A stretch of 64,000 nt of DNA from Pseudoduganella danionis. GTDB taxonomy: Bacteria > Pseudomonadota > Gammaproteobacteria > Burkholderiales > Burkholderiaceae_D. Numbering within the stretch: the first letter of the stretch is position 1; each line of letters begins with the position of its first letter. This document shows, piece after piece, positions 62,677 to 64,000 of the stretch. The DNA is taken from contig NZ_WNKW01000003.1 of the NCBI RefSeq assembly GCF_009720775.1, forward strand, positions 250,028 through 314,027, given 5' to 3'. Under the pieces are notes generated by a model. It searched no databases and was not told where the DNA came from. It was given only the letters and a program-made list of their open reading frames with translations. Both the position numbers and the translations under genes were made by a program.

Positions 62677-64000
62677 TCAGGCGGCGTAGTCACCGGCAGT
62701 CGCATGGGGTGGCCCGGCCCGATAGGTGTTGCGGCCATTCTGTTTGGCCTGATACAGCAGCAGGTCGGCCTGATGCAGCAGCTCGGCCGGTGTAATGTCT
62801 TCGTTGCGGTAGAAAGTCAGGCCGATACTGGCCGAAATCGAGACCATGGTGCCGTCCAGATCGAACGGTGCCTGCATGGCCGTGACGATTTTGGCGGCCA
62901 GCGCCATGGCGTCTTCGGCGCGGTTGACGGGATCCATGATGATGGTGAATTCGTCGCCACCGAGGCGGGCGATGGTGTCGCTGGCGCGCATGGTATGCGT
63001 CAGGCGGGTCGAGAAGGCGCGCAGCAGCGCGTCGCCCACGCTGTGGCCATAGGTATCGTTGACCGGTTTGAAACGGTCGATATCCATATACATCACTGCC
63101 ATCAGCTGGTGGTTTTCGGCACTCGCATGCATGCTGTCGCTGAGCTTCTGCAGGAAGCCGGCACGGTTGGTCAGCCCGGTCAGGGTGTCGATCTGGGTCA
63201 GCCGCAGCAGGCGCTGTTTTTCGCGCTTCTGCGCAGTGATGTCCTGACGCATGACGTGGAAGCCTATCACTGTGCTGCCATCTTCATCGATCTGCGGAAT
63301 GTAGACCACCTCGTAGGTGCGCAAGGTGGTATCGCTATTGTCTTCCTCTTCAAACGTCAGGGTCTCGCCGGCCAGCGCGCGCTTGATGTAGGGCGACAAA
63401 TAGCTGTAGCGTGCTTCGCCCACCGTCTCCACCACGCTCTTGCCCAGCACACTGGTGCCGAAACGGTTGAATTCACGCTCGTAGGCGATGTTATGGAAGC
63501 GGAATACTTCTTCGCTATCGATATAGGCCACCATGGCCGGCAGGCTGTCGGCGATGGTGCGCAGCCGCGCTTCGCTTTCGCGCAGGGCCATGACGGATTT
63601 ACGCACGTGGGTAATATCGTCGACGGTGCCGACGTAGCCGTAGATCTGCTTGTCGACGATCATGGCGGCGATCTTGAACATTACCCACACGATGGTGCCA
63701 TCGGGATGGACGCAGCGCAGCGTATCCTGATAGGGCAGGCGGGTGACGGCCATCTGCTTGAGCGCCGCTTTCAGGTTGGCGCGGTCACCCGGGTGGATCG
63801 CGCGCAGCCAGTTTTCGCCCAGTGCTTCCGAGCGCATCAGGCCGGTGACGAATTCGAAAGTGCGGTTGACATAGGTGCACTGGCCTTGGGCGTCGGCGCG
63901 CAGCAGGCCTAGCGGCGAAACGTCATTGACGGCAGCCAGTTCGGCCTGACTCTTGCGGATCGCCAGCTCGCTCTTCTTGCGCGGTGTGATATCGCGTGTG
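62677..64000 (-). CDS. PAS-PAS-GGDEF diguanylate cyclase (5' end outside window)
   Basis: The frame is open to the right edge, so the protein is at least 441 aa. The visible part contains the end of an upstream sensor segment (TRDITPRKKSELAIRKSQAE), two PAS/PAC modules (CVHPDGTIVWVMFKIAAMIV; then EVVYIPQIDEDGSTVIGFHV) and a GGDEF domain with intact RLGGDEFTII and the DTLTGLTNRAGFL start. Expected to make c-di-GMP in response to a PAS-sensed signal. No EAL domain follows the GGDEF domain. Confidence 0.94.
   Translation of the reverse strand, partial: TRDITPRKKSELAIRKSQAELAAVNDVSPLGLLRADAQGQCTYVNRTFEFVTGLMRSEALGENWLRAIHPGDRANLKAALKQMAVTRLPYQDTLRCVHPDGTIVWVMFKIAAMIVDKQIYGYVGTVDDITHVRKSVMALRESEARLRTIADSLPAMVAYIDSEEVFRFHNIAYEREFNRFGTSVLGKSVVETVGEARYSYLSPYIKRALAGETLTFEEEDNSDTTLRTYEVVYIPQIDEDGSTVIGFHVMRQDITAQKREKQRLLRLTQIDTLTGLTNRAGFLQKLSDSMHASAENHQLMAVMYMDIDRFKPVNDTYGHSVGDALLRAFSTRLTHTMRASDTIARLGGDEFTIIMDPVNRAEDAMALAAKIVTAMQAPFDLDGTMVSISASIGLTFYRNEDITPAELLHQADLLLYQAKQNGRNTYRAGPPHATAGDYAA

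Overview
The window looks like chromosome of a motile, high-GC betaproteobacterium, most probably Burkholderiales, family Oxalobacteraceae (Janthinobacterium/Duganella/Massilia-like). The grounds are an FlhDC-controlled flagellar/chemotaxis cluster, an EarP plus EF-P(Arg32) pair, a PEP-CTERM protein, the DUF3460-scpA-panC order and codon use rich in G/C. The placement is inference from gene content; no database search was possible. There is no phage, transposase, rRNA operon or CRISPR array.

Layout. (1) 1-5104: tail of an unknown gene, an exported S15-type hydrolase, a CHRD/PEP-CTERM protein and the tryptophan-degradation genes kynU-kynA (no kynB here). (2) 5105-5727: a 620-base gene-free region with two tandem sigma-28 (FliA) type promoters, a structured stretch ending in an intrinsic terminator, then flhDC. 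(3) 5728-20114: flhDC, a membrane-anchored methyltransferase, motAB, a CheZ-like protein, cheY, cheA, cheW, an MCP, cheR, cheD, cheB, cheY, cheZ and an EAL-HDOD protein, all on +. (4) 20115-26700: a visibly AT-richer island of seven genes, all on -, mostly exported or membrane proteins, with one copy of a degenerate dyad in every intergenic gap. (5) 26746-39270: housekeeping and metabolism: panC, scpA, DUF3460, an EamA transporter, a divergent LysR/GST pair, a PNPOx-like protein, GNAT, metG, the Fe-S carrier Mrp/ApbC, a DUF4399 protein and a GH127 enzyme. (6) 39360-41960: gltX followed by eight tRNA genes in the order Ala-Glu-Ala-Glu-Ala-Glu-Glu-Glu. (7) 41977-45185: a three-gene cluster of Gly/Gln-rich repeat protein, stand-alone subtilase-propeptide-like protein and subtilase. 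(8) 45379-64000: earP, efp, a Tat amidase, dbpA, an AcpA-like phosphoesterase, a VOC protein, initiator tRNA-Met, a methyltransferase, a Ser-rich protein, a HExxH protein, sbcDC and a truncated PAS-PAS-GGDEF gene.

How the parts work together. FlhDC switches on flagellar genes including FliA. The FliA-type promoters upstream of flhDC suggest feedback through a small RNA or leader. MotAB is the stator, and CheA/W/MCP/R/B/D/Y/Z form a complete sensory pathway with an extra CheZ-like phosphatase candidate. gltX lies next to five copies of its tRNA substrate. EarP glycosylates the EF-P encoded just downstream. The most novel-looking items are the flhDC upstream RNA region, the dyad-punctuated island and the subtilase/propeptide/repeat-protein cluster.
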